A DNA stretch of 64,000 nucleotides from Exophiala sp. HKRS030 (GCA_023897205.1 JAHWDD010000012.1:992001-1056000); one strand, 5' to 3'. Positions 34,120 through 46,118 are shown, numbered from the stretch's first letter. Translations and numbers: made by a program. Notes: a model not told the origin generated them from the letters alone.

Positions 34120-36601
34120 ATGTTTATGATCAAGAATGGTAAGTTGAATCACAACGATGTCCACCTTTCCGCTGCAAAATTTGTACTGACGAATCTCTCT
34201 TTACAGTGAGTAAGTACCTCTTTGGCGATTCATCCAAGGAAGTCATCACGGAAATCCCCAAGGCCAACTCTACATCGTTCGACCACTCTCTCCGAAAGGC
34301 TACTCCGAGCTCATCTACAAAGATGCAGTCGCAACAATTAGAAGAACTGGCCAAGAATATCACTATCAATTGGTAGTGCAACGAGCATATGAGGAAGGTG
34401 AAGAAGAACTTGCAGACGACGATGATGAACAGGGTGTCGACGGTCTAGATAAGGATGAAAAGACTTTTTTGCTAGACCAGAGTTTACACTTTCGATCGGA
34501 GCAACGAGCTAGCGGCGAACATGTTCTTGCATGGCGTGATTTGAGTGGCGACCCTGGCGACCTGTATGAATTTGTCTGTGATTCATCTGTTCCTGGCGAC
34601 AAAGTCCAGACATTTGTTATTGGCGCCATCGATGCTCAGTTCGAGCGCAAATATCGCAAGTCCGCGCACACCGCGACCGAGCAACAACTTGAAGACTTTC
34701 GATTCGAAAGCGATGATAGTATTCCGCTCGCAAGCTCCGTTCCTGATCTTTCAGATTCAAAACCCACTTCAAAAGAAACTGCCGAGCGGATGGCTAAAGA
34801 CATAAAAACTCCAAAGAAGACAGCCGCCAATACATCGCAAGCCAGGGCAACTCCAACAGGTCCCACTGAAGCCCCACTGTCCCGTGCTGCTCCTAAATTC
34901 TCGGCTGAGGTTCTTACGAGGCAGGATGGTGAGTTACATCTATTCGACTTCCAGACCGGAACCTTCATTTTACAAGCCCCTTCAGCCATTGCAGTGGTTA
35001 GTGATCTTGGAAACTGGAAGTATTGGTTGCAAATCACAAGTCCCGATGGTAGAGAATGGCTCGGTCAAGAGGTCGTCGCGGATATCAACCCTGTTTTCAA
35101 TTTCGAGTATCTTTCGGCAATTTTCAATCATTATACAGACGATGGCTCCGCATACTCTTGGCTCCTACGTTTTCGCGACCAAGCAACCTTGGAAGATTTC
35201 CAGGAAGGTATCATGCAAGCTCTATGGGAACAACTTAACGAGACCAAATGGTCCAAGGTCAAAGACCAAGATCGTGATTATGTCATTGAAGCATTCAATG
35301 ATCTGACCATGGATGACGCACCTCAGCCCGAGGAAGAAGAGGAGGAGGAAGACGATGAAGATGAAGACCGTATTCACGGCGCACAACGTAGTGAACATTA
35401 CGACTCTGATGAATCCGAAGACGACGTTGATCTAGAAAACAAGGATGGCACTGTCAATTCGCAACTTGCCGTCGGCACAAAGCATGATAGATCCTTCGTC
35501 GTCCGCGGATCCAAGATTGGTGTATTCAAACACAATCCCAATCGGCATCTCGAGTTCACCACAAACATTTCAAAAATCGAAACACCAAAGGGTCGCGCTC
35601 TCAAGCCTGGTAAGGTAATGCTTCACGCTGAAGATCAAAACATGGTCCTGCAGGACGAGGCCAACCCAAATTCCTTGTTTCGAATGGATCTCGAATATGG
35701 CAAGGTTGTTGATGAATGGAAGGTCGATGATGATATACCCATCACCAATTTCGTCCCCAACTCCAAATTTGCTCAACAGACTGCAGAACAGGTATTCCTA
35801 GGTCATTCCAAGAATGCAATGTTCCGTGTTGATCCGCGTGTATCTGGAAACAAACTTGTCAGGGACAATCTCAAGCAATATGCATCTAACAATGGTTTCT
35901 CGGCTGCTGCAACCACCGAGAAGGGTTATATTGCCATGGCATCGAATAAGGGAGATGTGCGCTTGTTTGACAAGCTGGGTCTGAATGCTAAAACACATCT
36001 TCCTGCACTCGGCGAGGCAATCATTGGTCTTGACGTTAGCGCCGATGGTCGATGGATTCTAGCTACATGTCGCACATATCTTCTACTCGTCGACGCTTTA
36101 CAGTCTGATGGCAAGAATGAGGGTAAACTTGGCTTCGAGAAAGCTTTCGCAAAAGACAGCAAACCTCGACCTCGTCGCCTTGGCCTAACTCCAAGTCATG
36201 TGGCACAATTTCAACACGAGACAGGAGTTCCATTGTCCTTTACCCCTGCTAGATTTAATGCTGGACCCAATTCTCAAGAAACCAGTATCATCACTTCGAC
36301 GGGGCCTTTCCTTGTCACCTGGAATCTTAAGAAGGTACTTGCAGGCAATAAAGATCCATATCAGATCAAACGTTATAGTGCAGAAGTCATGGCCGATAAC
36401 TTTGAGTTTGGATCTGATAAGAATGTTATATTGGCTTTACCCAATGAGGTGGATATGGTGAGTCGAAAGACTTTCAAGAAACCAACCCGTGAAAGTATAG
36501 CTGGGCCTGCTGCTAGACTGAGTGGTAGCGCTCTTGCTACTCCTAGACGTGGGACGAGGCAATCTCATCTGAGAGAAGAGATCGTGAACAGTCCTTATTG
36601 A
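34120..36601 (+). CDS. Vid27 family protein, frame broken once
   Basis: Two exons, 34120-34138 and 34207-36601, about 804 residues after repair. Vid27 is a cytoplasmic protein named from yeast vacuole-import-and-degradation screens; its biochemical role is unsettled. Exon 1 encodes MFMIKN; exon 2 continues VSKYLFGDSSKEVITEIPK, the family's start. The N-terminal domain ends near YQLVVQRAYEEGEEEL; a middle PH-like part (LHLFDFQTGTFILQ, WLQITSPDGREWLGQEV) is followed by an acidic stretch (EEEEEEEDDEDEDR). The C-terminal beta-propeller (FVVRGSKIGVFKHNP, MVLQDEANPNSLFRMDLEYGKVVDEW, DGRWILATCRTYLLLVDA) is the Vid27 domain. At 34262-34263 one G is missing: the codons for IPK run out of frame, and the family sequence QLYIVRPLSPKGYSELIYKDAV appears in the next frame. 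Literal reading stops at 34372-34374. Confidence 0.92.
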
Positions 36602-37832
36602 GTTGGCAAAAGATCACATTATTGATCACCGGGAAGGCTTACCTTTATGTGTGTTGATTGAGTTACATGCGTCGTTGAGGGCTAGGGAATGGTAGAACCA
36701 CCTGGCTTCAGGTGCTGGCTTATGTTTTATGCTAGCTTTCCTTTTGTTTCTCAATGTGAGATTGATACCCTTGGATGATTTACAGTCAAGAGAGCTGGAG
36801 AGAGGCTTCAGTACCGGTGAATAGCAATAAATTTGACTTGACGATTTTGCTCGTGTTTCCTATCTAGAACCTGTCTATGGTATCTGAGTGTACCCGCAGT
36901 GTAATCCTTTCTAGCCAATATAGTTAAACCCTATCAGACAACAGGTGGTCACCCTGATTGACAGACCACGGAAATAACATGAATGTACATCTATGATCTC
37001 CTTATCTAAATTCACATACCACCAATGCTCTCCTCCGAAGTGCAATCATACTCATCCCAGACTCAAAGTCATACATCATACAAGCCTCCAACGACCTTCT
37101 CGCAACAAGCTCCTCACGCTTACAGCGGATCTCCATACCCAGCCCCAGCCTCAGCCTACAGCGAACCAAAGGCGACGATGTTCAAAGAGGTACTGCAATC
37201 TGTCGCCGCCCATTGGCCCTCCCTCCCCTAAGGACCCTGGGACAGGCGAGTCGAATCCGCTAGGGAATTGAGCGTACCTTGCATTCTCTCGCTCTCTCGC
37301 TCCCTCGCTCTCCCCCTTCTCTCCGTTTTCTGTCTCTCGGTCTCAATTCACAGATTGATTGCCAAAACACAACAGTATGACAAGCAGGGAGAGGGAGAGA
37401 GAGGACCAGGCTATATAGAAATAGACAAACAGATAAATAAACACAGACAGTGTAGGTAGGGAGTCCTGGACAATGGTTTTCTAGTTGCATTGCCTTCGAG
37501 AGTCCACGAGAGCTCTTCCATTGAATATCAAAACGGGGACGAATCGTCGGAAACTGGCTTCGGGAGTCGACGGTATCGAGAGTTGGCCATGGTGGTGGTG
37601 TCGGTGGTGCTGCTGCCGCTGCTGGCGGTGTTGGGCTTGTGCGTTTTGTCTTGTGAGGTGGTGTGTCTGGAATGGGTGACCAGAGTGCCCGGACGTGATC
37701 TAGATTGTCCCAGCGTGCTGAGATGCTGAGATCTCATACGTAGTAGGTGATAGATGGCGCGTGGGTCCTCGGACGCGGTTGCCTGAGTATCGGATCCCGT
37801 GTTCTGACTAAGGCACCTGAATGAGTGAGTGG
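36602..37832. other. Spacer between convergent VID27 and VPS51
   Basis: About 1.2 kb of 3' flank from both sides, with CT/TC-rich and GAGA-rich parts near 37285-37400. It includes one small open frame listed separately (37025-37231). Confidence 0.45.
37025..37231 (+). CDS. Possible small protein (68 codons), unproven
   Basis: A complete ATG-to-TAA frame of 68 codons ending SVAAHWPSLP. Composition is Ser/Gln/Pro-rich, then a short Lys/Glu-containing helix (KATMFKEVLQSVAAHW), which looks more protein-like than surrounding frames. There is no known family, and the site is 3' of VID27. It may be chance or part of a 3' UTR. Confidence 0.2.
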   Translation: MLSSEVQSYSSQTQSHTSYKPPTTFSQQAPHAYSGSPYPAPASAYSEPKATMFKEVLQSVAAHWPSLP

Positions 37833-39137
37833 CTACTGGGCCGGGCTGGACGCTGCCTCGTTACTCAGAATGTCTCCATGGGCGGGCAATCGCAGGTGGT
37901 CGATAGCGTGCGGCAGGCGTGCTGGACTTCCGCGCAGCGACTGGATTTGGAGGAGGGAGATACGGTCGCAGTTTGTGGTCGCCATGTCAGGCATGCCTGG
38001 AGTGATTCGTTGTGTTTTCAAGAGATTCTCAATCGTCAGATGCTGTATCGTCCTCCTCATCCTCACCTTCTTGATTGTTCTCGTTCTTGTGACCCCCTGC
38101 TTATCCTGCTCGTTCTGCTGCCGTGACTTCTCCACACCGTCCATGACCTTGGCGCATTGGAGCCTGACCTCAGCGACGCCACGGACGCCGTGCCACGAAT
38201 CCAACATCTCGAGAACACGCGCATAATCCTCCGTGGCGTCGTCGATCTGCCCACCCTCAACCAACGCCTGTAGTCTTCGCGGGGCATCGAGAACCCACCT
38301 CACAGCATCCTTCTTCTTGTCCCTCCTGTTCTGGTCTTCTGCCTCGCTAACCGTTGGACTCAACGTCTTGACGACGGAGACGAGTGCATCGATCTTCTCT
38401 TCCAGCAGCTCCACGCCATCCAGGCCCGGCCGCGGCTTGTTGTCACCTCTCAATCCCGTAATACCGAGCATGCGCCCTCTGTCTCTTGCACCGTTGTCGC
38501 GGCCTGCGTGCATGCCTCGTTGCATCTCGGCGATGGTACCGACGGCCGCGATCAGTTTGCTATAGTTGTCATAGACCAAAGCCTTGCGCTCGCCGTCAAG
38601 ATTGCGGATCTCGCTGACCAGCAACGATTCGGTGCGCAGGATGTCGCGCAGCGATGCTGTCTTGAGCAGTTCTGCCACGTAGCTTTCGGCGGAGAATGAC
38701 GGATTGTCGAGATGTGGTGGCAGCGAAGACTGGTCTTGTTGTTGTTGAATTGCAGGCGAGGTCGAGCCTGAAGTCGACGATACGGTGGATGCGATGCTCG
38801 CGCTACGTGTGAGCGGGCCCGGGCCCGAAGTTTGTGCACTGCTAGATTGAGGTTTTGCTTTTAGATTGTAGTAATCTCGTAGAGCGGCACGGTTGCGTCG
38901 TTGCGGATTCGCTGCGGCGGAGCCTCCGCCATTGGCTGTGGTATTGTGGCTTGTCATCGTCGGTCCAGGCGACGTCGACCCTGAACGGTGAGGGATAGGG
39001 AGGTCAAGAGACGGGCGGACCGACGAGGTCGGCGTCCCGCCTACACTCGGTGACTGGGGGATCGGCGGTGAGGTCAGGCGAGGGAATTGGTGGTGGCCTG
39101 CGGGCGAGTCGCTTCGTGGTGAGGTTATGGTGGCCAT
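37833..39137 (-). CDS. GARP/EARP tethering subunit Vps51, probable frame error near the C-terminus
   Basis: One exon, open for 434 codons from ATG at 39137. Vps51 tethers endosome-derived vesicles at the trans-Golgi as part of GARP. A disordered Ser/Pro-rich N-terminus (about 80 residues) precedes the family signature RRNRAALRDYYNLK. The helical core follows: SYVAELLKTASLRDILRTESLLVSEIRNLDGERKALVYDNYSKLIAAVGTIAEMQRGM, then LEEKIDALVSVVKTL and the segment to LDSWHGVRGVAEVRLQCAKVMD. After EQDKQG the tail turns basic and unlike the family. With one more base in the five-base C run at 38093-38097 (G on the coding strand), the frame instead gives HKNENNQEGEDEEDDTASDD and stops at 38029-38031, a natural acidic end and 369 residues. 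I think that is the real terminus. Confidence 0.88.
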   Translation of the reverse strand: MATITSPRSDSPAGHHQFPRLTSPPIPQSPSVGGTPTSSVRPSLDLPIPHRSGSTSPGPTMTSHNTTANGGGSAAANPQRRNRAALRDYYNLKAKPQSSSAQTSGPGPLTRSASIASTVSSTSGSTSPAIQQQQDQSSLPPHLDNPSFSAESYVAELLKTASLRDILRTESLLVSEIRNLDGERKALVYDNYSKLIAAVGTIAEMQRGMHAGRDNGARDRGRMLGITGLRGDNKPRPGLDGVELLEEKIDALVSVVKTLSPTVSEAEDQNRRDKKKDAVRWVLDAPRRLQALVEGGQIDDATEDYARVLEMLDSWHGVRGVAEVRLQCAKVMDGVEKSRQQNEQDKQGVTRTRTIKKVRMRRTIQHLTIENLLKTQRITPGMPDMATTNCDRISLLQIQSLRGSPARLPHAIDHLRLPAHGDILSNEAASSPAQ

Positions 39138-39678
39138 GCTCTAGGGAGGGTAGGGTAGGTTATGCTTGTAGGCTTATTTTGGTGGAATAGCAATGAAACC
39201 CAGTGTCTGGTCAGACTGCGGGCTCAGTCACGGTTGTACGTGTCGTCAGTGTCGGTCGTGTGTGTCGTGCGACTACAACATCCATGCTCTCCTCTCCTGC
39301 GATTTTGTCCAACACGATAGCATAGGCCTCACGTGCAGCCTCAGGAGAAAGTCCACGCCCGGACGAACCGACGACCCAGAAAAACAGCACAAATACAAAC
39401 CCACCCGGCAGCGGCAGAAGTGGTGAAAAGACAGTTTTTCGTTTCGAGTTTCCAAACGGTCTCGGTGGTTGTAATTGACGTCTCCCTGCGCAGTAGCCCC
39501 CATATACGTACGGAGTACATAAATAAGCCTTGCAGATCCCGCGGGATTCAAATGGATCGGAGCCTCGGAGTCTTCAGGAGCAAGGCTGAAAGCGGCAAGG
39601 TTCAGCCTTGCGTATCAAAGATATATTTAATCACTGCTCTGTACTCGGGATCTAATGTCTATATATTTTGTAATCTTC

Positions 39679-39698
39679 AGAGAGAGAGAGAGAGAGAG
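39679..39698. repeat. (AG)10 microsatellite
   Basis: About ten AG units, upstream of VPS51. Confidence 0.85.
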
Positions 39699-39968
39699 GC
39701 ATGCAAGCCTCAAGAAACGAACGAACTAACTAACTAAATAGTCCAGATACTCTTCCGTGCGCGAGGCTCGAGTCTCGAGCCGAGTGCACTTAGTTAGAGA
39801 AGAGATGAACGTGGGAATCACTATCTCTAGGTACGTAATCTACCTCTTTAGCACCACGGTAGGCAAACTTGTGCGTATTAAATATCCCGGTCTTCAATGC
39901 TAAATCCTAGTTTCTGGATGATTTAAGTCCTAACTCCTAAGTACCTAACCACCGTTACTGACCCAAAA

Positions 39969-39991
39969 TATCCTTATCCTTATCCTTATCC
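39969..39991. repeat. (TATCCT) tandem, almost four units
   Basis: Hexanucleotide tandem TATCCT, nearly four copies. Confidence 0.8.
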
Positions 39992-40318
39992 TTTCCATTC
40001 AGCCTTCGTTGCATACAGGTATGGGACATACAGGTTTGCCGGTCAAAGTTTCAACCCAGAATGCCCAGCGGATGTCCACATATCCAGATGACCTGATATC
40101 TAGTATAGAACGCTCCCCTCGCTCCCCTCGCTCTCTACCTCTACCTCTTCCTGTGCCTCTGTTTCCATCTCCATTTCCATTCCTCGACTGAATAAGACCC
40201 TAGCCCGACGTTCCGCTATCTTCCCCCGCCTTCTTCCCCCTTCCCCATTTTAACGAGCTCACAACCTCACGCCTCAAGCGCGAAACACATAGACTTAATC
40301 CCGCTCTTCGAACCGTCT

Positions 40319-40350
40319 AGGCAGGCAGGCAGGCAGGCAGGTAGGTAGGT
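40319..40350. repeat. (GCAG)n-(GTAG)n tetranucleotide tract
   Basis: About five GCAG-phase units pass into GTAG units, showing C-to-T drift within the array. Confidence 0.8.
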
Positions 40351-41489
40351 TAGTTATGTCACTGTGACTGATACAAGGCACAGCCCCTGCACGGATAGGG
40401 TACCATCGCCTTTTCGAGGGGAATAGCCTCTCGAGCTCGCCACGTATTCACAGTGCGTAAGCCGACGATTTTCAACGCATCAGAAGAGCAGAAGAAAAGC
40501 CGAACTTCCTTCTTCGCGCGAGGGATGAGTTAGTTACCTGGTTCAAAATGTGCTGTTTTTGAGAGGTAGGTTGGTCGAACTCGGTCGTCAACCTAGCCTT
40601 CTCTTGCGATAATATGCCTGCTATATTCTCGTACATGCATGCAAATTTGGGGCTGGGTTGTTGGGCATGGCGTGTGGGAGTTTAGAGTGGATGACTTTTT
40701 TGCGGTGATAGTCTATCAAGGACTCAACTCGACGTCATGATGGAAGACACTCTTGGATGGCAACATTCAATTCCCATACTATCTAAATTACGATAGTCGT
40801 TGACGTACAGTTCCAAACGCCATCTTCTGTGCTGCTTGATCATCAAATAATTTATTGTTCAGAAGGCTGGGGAGAATATAGATTTTTATCATGTTTATTG
40901 TCAAGAAACTAATATAGTTGTTATCAAATTCTCATGTCACGAGCAATATCAGTCTCCAACTGTATTGAACCATACTGCATCAGCGTGAGAAGAGTGGAAA
41001 ACTCCATGCGATTACCGCCATCAACGCCATCAATCTAATGTCCCATGAACACATGAAGCCATTCCTATCCGATACCTCGTATATGTTCGTAGAAACGCAT
41101 GAATGGAAAAAGCCAGTAAGAAGGATTTTATGATCGTTCGGCTTCACATCCCCTCGTCGCAAGGAAAAACCCATTCTTTTGTCTGTTGCTGTACAAGACC
41201 CCGATTTTATGTACACTGATAAAAACATGAAGATCGAGTACAGCCCGCATGAGAAGCAAATCGCAAGTAGATTAGGTGGATTGTCTGTTGCAGCATGGCC
41301 CGTTTCCATTCCAGATAAAGGTATGAAAGAATTGCCGAGTCGCCTCTGAACAGATAGTTTCGGATTTCAGTGGCTCTGCCAAAGCGACTGTGGCGGCTCG
41401 AGATACTCTGAGGACGAAAAATGATGCCCTCAGATTGGGCAAGCGTGAATGAACTCAAAGGCTGTCCCAAGAAAGTGATTGAGAACACC

Positions 41490-43300
41490 TCATGATCGTT
41501 GCATGGCAGCTTGCATCTGTGGTCCACCTGGCATGGGCATGCCATACGGGTTTACATGCTGACCAGGGAATCCGTTGGGGTCTTGCATACCGTTCAAGAA
41601 TTGGCCAATACCTTGTGCATGTCCAACAGGGCAATCTTTATGACCCATGAGTAATGTGCGAAGGTTTCGGATCTCATCGTGAAGTTGGGCAACCTGAGTG
41701 TTGAGATTGTCATTCTCAGCAGAGTACATCTCCACTTTGGTCTGGAGATTAGCCAGCCACTGCTTCTTTCTCTGCCGACACTTCAACGCAGCGACACTAA
41801 AAGACATGTCAACACAAAGTTACAAGAGTAAAAGTCAACTAAACTTACCGATTACGCTCCAAAAAGTTTCGTCGTTTTTCTTCGTCAGTCATTTTCTTGC
41901 CATTGGCACCTACCGCATTCTCGTCGTCCTCTTCGACCTCGCTCTCGTCATCATCTTCATCATGAGGGTCAAGAGCCGGGTCGACATTTGCTGCACCGGA
42001 GTTGCCTTTGGCACGTTTATTACTACCCTTTTGAGAGGCATCGGACTTTCTCGAGTTCTTGGTGGTTGACTCTGCCTTGGCACCCTTCTTTCCCCGACCA
42101 CGAGTGTTGTTGCGGTTGTTTTCCTCTGGACTGGCACCGCTATCTGGTTCAGCACCAGAGGCGTTACTGTTGGATTGCTTTTGATCCTGGCCATTGCGAG
42201 TAGGTTGAGGTTGGTTTGGAGCCGGGAACTGGTTGTTTTGTCCACCTTTGGCTAACATGAAAAGTCCATTGGCGGCATCAGTAGCATCGTGTTGAGCATC
42301 CATATTATTGTTAACGACAGGGATGGAGTCCTGAGGGTTGGAAGTAATGCCAAACTGATTGTTTTTATTGCGTGCGGCAGCGTTCATGGCAGTGCGGTGA
42401 AATTCCAGGGTTCCTGGTGTGGCACCACCACTTGCGAGTGAATTGAACAACGCTTGCGAGTTTGGACTCGGGGCTGGGAACATAGACCCACCACCGCCAG
42501 GAGTGAGGCCAGTTCGCAAGGATGACTCGTTGGGAGTTGGGAAACCACGACCAATACTGTCAAAGTAGTCACCTTGTTGTGGACCGGTCAACATAGCAGG
42601 GCTCAAGGGCCCGGATCGAAGTGAGCTTTGCCAGCCGTAACCACCGCTGGAGCCAGCGCCAGTGATGGCAGGCGATGTCAAGGCGGCAACAGGTGGAAGA
42701 AGATTCTTGCCTGGAGTATCTGTGGATGGTACTCCGAACGATTGTTCGAAGGGATTGAATTCTTGACCAATGGTGCCGGTGTTATTGTGCAGCGCCGAAA
42801 AATAGTCTGGAGTTTCGGTCGCGTTTGCAGGAGCGGGTCGTGGTGGCGGCGCGAGAGGCTCTGATATCTGAACAAGGGGTTTTGAATCTTCGACCAGCGA
42901 CGTGGATTTTGTTTCTAGGATTGTATTAGTAAGTGAACCAACACGTCATGGAAAAAAAGATGTCGCGTACCTGGTAACGACGACTTTGTTTGCGACGGTG
43001 AGGTTTTTGTTGATGAATCTGTGAAGAAGGCATCAGCGACGAGTGATGATAGACTAAATCAACGAATGTAGTGATGAAATGTCATGCGACGACGCGATGG
43101 GGATCAAATTTTTGATGGATTTCAGTGGCCGTTGATGATGCTGAGGCCGGGAAATTTTGCGCAGAAAGGGGCGACGACGAGGACTCACCCTGTTGATGAG
43201 ACGAGGATTTCTTATTGTCCATAGGCGACGATGTACGGGAAGTAGGGCCAGCCCCAAGGTGTTGTTGTGATGGTTGAGATGCAACTGCGGCGCTCGCCAT
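41490..43300 (-). CDS. atfA: ATF/CREB bZIP transcription factor, AtfA/Atf1-like
   Basis: Four exons: 43189-43300, 42971-43018, 41849-42914, 41490-41796, 510 residues. The last intron interrupts the basic region (NFLERNR / VAALKCRQRKKQW), and exon 2 is only 48 nt. AtfA orthologues act below the Sty1/SakA/Hog1 stress kinase and control stress genes and spore resistance through CRE sites. N-terminal part: Ser/Thr/Pro-rich with an aromatic-containing block (DYFSALHNNTGTIGQEFNPFEQSFG) typical of the Aft1/Atf1 N-terminal activation region. The middle is Asn/Gln-rich and disordered, with a Lys-rich then acidic patch. bZIP: basic NR-x-AALKCRQRKK near residues 406-417, then heptads with L/V at LQTKVEMYSAENDNLNTQVAQLHDEIRNLRTLL, ending GHKDCPVGH as in Atf1 proteins. 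Some uncertainty remains about the long (170 nt) first intron. A CRE-like site lies 64 nt upstream of the ATG. Confidence 0.87.
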
Positions 43301-43363
43301 ATTGTCGGGATGTATGATGAAGCAATAGGTAAAGTGTAGGAACAACGTCAGCCGTTGCAGAAG

Positions 43364-43370
43364 TGACGTC
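43364..43370. promoter_or_regulatory. CRE-like site (TGACGTC) upstream of the AtfA-like gene
   Basis: TGACGTC, seven of eight bases of the ATF/CREB consensus TGACGTCA, 64 nt before the start codon; an ACGTCA half-site lies at 43345-43350 and a TGACGTG near 44042. These fit autoregulation by the bZIP factor itself, which is inference. Confidence 0.4.
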
Positions 43371-45562
43371 GATAGAGCTGGGAAGGCGCGGGCGCCTCAT
43401 ATACTCTGGGAGTCTGGTTACGAGTAGGACAGGCGTGGGCAGAGCAGGGGCCCGGCAGTCTTTGTGCAGGGAGAGTCTGGGACTGTGGCCCTGTGGGTAG
43501 TGGGTGCTTAGGGTCTGTTCTTGGGGGGAACGCGAGGATGCAAGGATTGAGAGTCCAAGCGGGTGGGCAATGTGGGCGACAAGCCAATTGTCCTGCGAAT
43601 CAAAGGGCAGTCAGCAAGGAAATCGGCATTGGGATGGCGATCGCGAAATCAGGGAGCCAGTCAGATGGCAGACGGGTCTAGTCATGGTTGCCACTCCCTC
43701 CACCCGCCACTCCAAAATCGATCAAGTTGGCGGAAATTGTGCCCGGGAAGGCAAATCAGATTTGTGGACAGGCGTGCAGGCGAGCAAGGCCCAGAGGGTG
43801 AGCAGACGAGGCCAGAGACCAGAGAACAGAGGCCAGGACATGGAGGAGATGACCGTGCCGACTGTTCAGTGAAGACTCACTCACCTGAGGTTTTCTTTTT
43901 AAGCCAAAGTATCTTTTATTTCCAGACACAAACCAGGATTGTATCCTGAGATGTGCAGGTGAGTTAGTGATGGGTCTCGAGTCTTGCTCGAAAAGAAGCA
44001 CGAGAGGGATTGCGGGCTCGGACTTTGTGGTGTCGGAAAGTGATGACGTGTGTGGGTATTACAGCCGTCGAAACACCCTGAGAAGACCAGAAAAGGCCGG
44101 ACGTGGACGTGGACGTGGTGCTGGTGCTTTTGATTGTGCCTGATACAAAGCCAATGAGCGATTGGAAGACACTCGTGACTTTTCGAGGGTTTGTATTTTT
44201 ATTTGTTAAATGGTCTGGAAATGGAAGAGACTTTGTTTGGACGGTGACGGAAGGTACATACATTAGGTAGGTACTTGGGGAGGAATCAAAGGAAAATAAT
44301 CTCGATCGTGCAGACACCAAAACACCAAAACACCAAACCACCAAGGCACCCAAGCACCTATGACCTCAGCCCACAGACGGGCCATGAGACTGCAGCCCTA
44401 CCAAGGAGACTCACGGAGACTGTCTGCGGACCATATTTACCAGCTAATGGGCAATCATTAGATTTTACAGTCTATCGGACGAATCTGTAGCTAGCTAGCT
44501 ACCTTTTCTTTCCTACCTAGGTACCATCACACCATCCATACCCACCTACGTCCATAGGTACAGTACCTACTAGGTATCTGGCACAGACGGTGCGAAATGC
44601 GAAATGCGAAATGTAACAAAGAGGACAAAAAGTGGTTTCAAGAAGTTGGTGGAAAACGTGAACTCTGACGCCATCGTCATCCACGTCTCGCGCTAGTCCA
44701 TATCTTTCCTAGCGCACTTTCTTGAATCCTCCGTATCCTCTTGGCGGCGAAGCATCGAGAATCATTCCTCCTCTCCCCTAAAGTACCTTTAGTACATACC
44801 TACTACTAGGTAGTTAGTACCTTCAAAGCCAGTAGGTACTAGGTAGGTATGTACTCCGTATGTCCTGTACCTTCATACCTACCTACCTGACTACCTACCC
44901 CTTCATCGTGCAGCCTCCTGCATAAGGAGCCGTCCACACACTTCACACCCAAGATTGTGGAAAGAGGCGTATGTATGTATGTACTTTTCTCGTATCACAA
45001 CTCGATCAAATCTTCCTGTCACTTCCCGTTGGTCTCGGTCAGGGAGTGCGTAAAGCAGCAGATGTCCACCCGAAGCGACCTCGTGGTATTACTACATACA
45101 TACATAGGTAGGTACGCACCTTACACATACTACTCCGTATTTCAGGTTAGGTGGTTAGTGACTGCGTGTCCGAGAAATCGCCCCCAAGAACTACCACAAG
45201 AAAAAGAGGACAAGGGGGCGACCAACGACAAAAACCACATTTGCATTATTAATCCATTCTCGCGCCCCCTTCCCTCCCCACAGAATCCCATCCCATCTTC
45301 CTTTTAGCCCTTTTGTTCCTTTGGGTAGAAAGTATACCTCACGGCATGTACAGTACCTACTACCTACGGAGAACAGCCTACCACCTACCACTTCCCCAAG
45401 GTATTCCCATTCCCCACAAACCGTGACGCAATCTCGAACTCCTCGACATGTTTTAGTATCCTCTAGTCCCTACACGGTGCTCCTACTCGGTAGTAGTCGC
45501 TTCCCGCTCGGCGTCTCTCGCACCTGGAGGCTGGGGCCTCGTGGATGCTTGAGGTGTCGCGG

Positions 45563-45600
45563 GTGTGCGTGTGCGTGTGCATGTGCATGTGCATGTGCAT
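45563..45600. repeat. (GTGCGT)n-(GTGCAT)n hexanucleotide array
   Basis: About six hexamer units, GTGCGT drifting to GTGCAT, as given. Confidence 0.85.
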
Positions 45601-46118
45601 GGAGAACATGCTTTTTGGATTTTTCTTCTAAACGAGGTCGCCGGATATTTCATCCTAGGTCACAGATGCCACAACAAGGGCAGGACGTTGTGGACGTTGT
45701 TGGCATAGGGGAGGAGAGACCCAGCCTTGGAATGTCATCGCCTGTCTGTCTTGGTCCCGAGTTAAAATACGAGGTTATGGAATCTCCATCACTTTCGGAC
45801 ATGGTAGACTGCAATTCCCCATCATGGCTGAATGTGTCTGGATGCCACTTCCAGCGCGTTGCTGCTTGGCGTTGCTACCTTTACATGTTCTATCTACCAG
45901 AGCATTCAGCTTTGGGGGTTTTTGTGGCTTGACTACGGCCACCTGAACCTTTCAGAAAACAAGCCCAACCAATTTCTGGATTAATGTCGCCGTAATCACC
46001 ATAGTCATATGAATCTTGACCCTGACCTATGCAAGTCTCGATAAACCGGCAACTTTGACCATCCCAGAACCTGCCAGAACTTTACACCGCGCTGTGCATT
46101 TCCCTGTTGTACATGTCT

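Larger units (their letters stand above)
39138..41489. other. Intergenic spacer rich in simple repeats
   Basis: About 2.35 kb upstream of VPS51 and downstream of the bZIP gene. It contains several microsatellites, listed separately, and CTAGGTACGTA-like short motifs near 39828. No gene is supported. Confidence 0.5.
43301..46118. other. 2.8 kb upstream region of the AtfA-like gene, with palindromic motifs
   Basis: Between the AtfA-like start and the RPT3 stop, both minus strand. The part 44.5-45.4 kb is dense in CCTA/TAGG palindromes such as TACCTAGGTA (44514-44523) and TACCTACTAGGTA (44564-44576). A GTGCAT-type hexamer array lies at 45563-45600. The 203-codon frame at 45321-45932 runs through that array as Cys-Ala repeats and is not a credible gene. 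Long leaders are common for fungal stress regulators, so part of this is probably 5' UTR and promoter. Confidence 0.5.

Noticed and set aside
41698..42069. + strand frame opposite the AtfA-like gene
   Set aside because: Antisense shadow of a coding exon and intron; no independent support.
45321..45932. 203-codon open frame on the + strand
   Set aside because: Built around a hexamer repeat (Cys-Ala repeats), with no family features.
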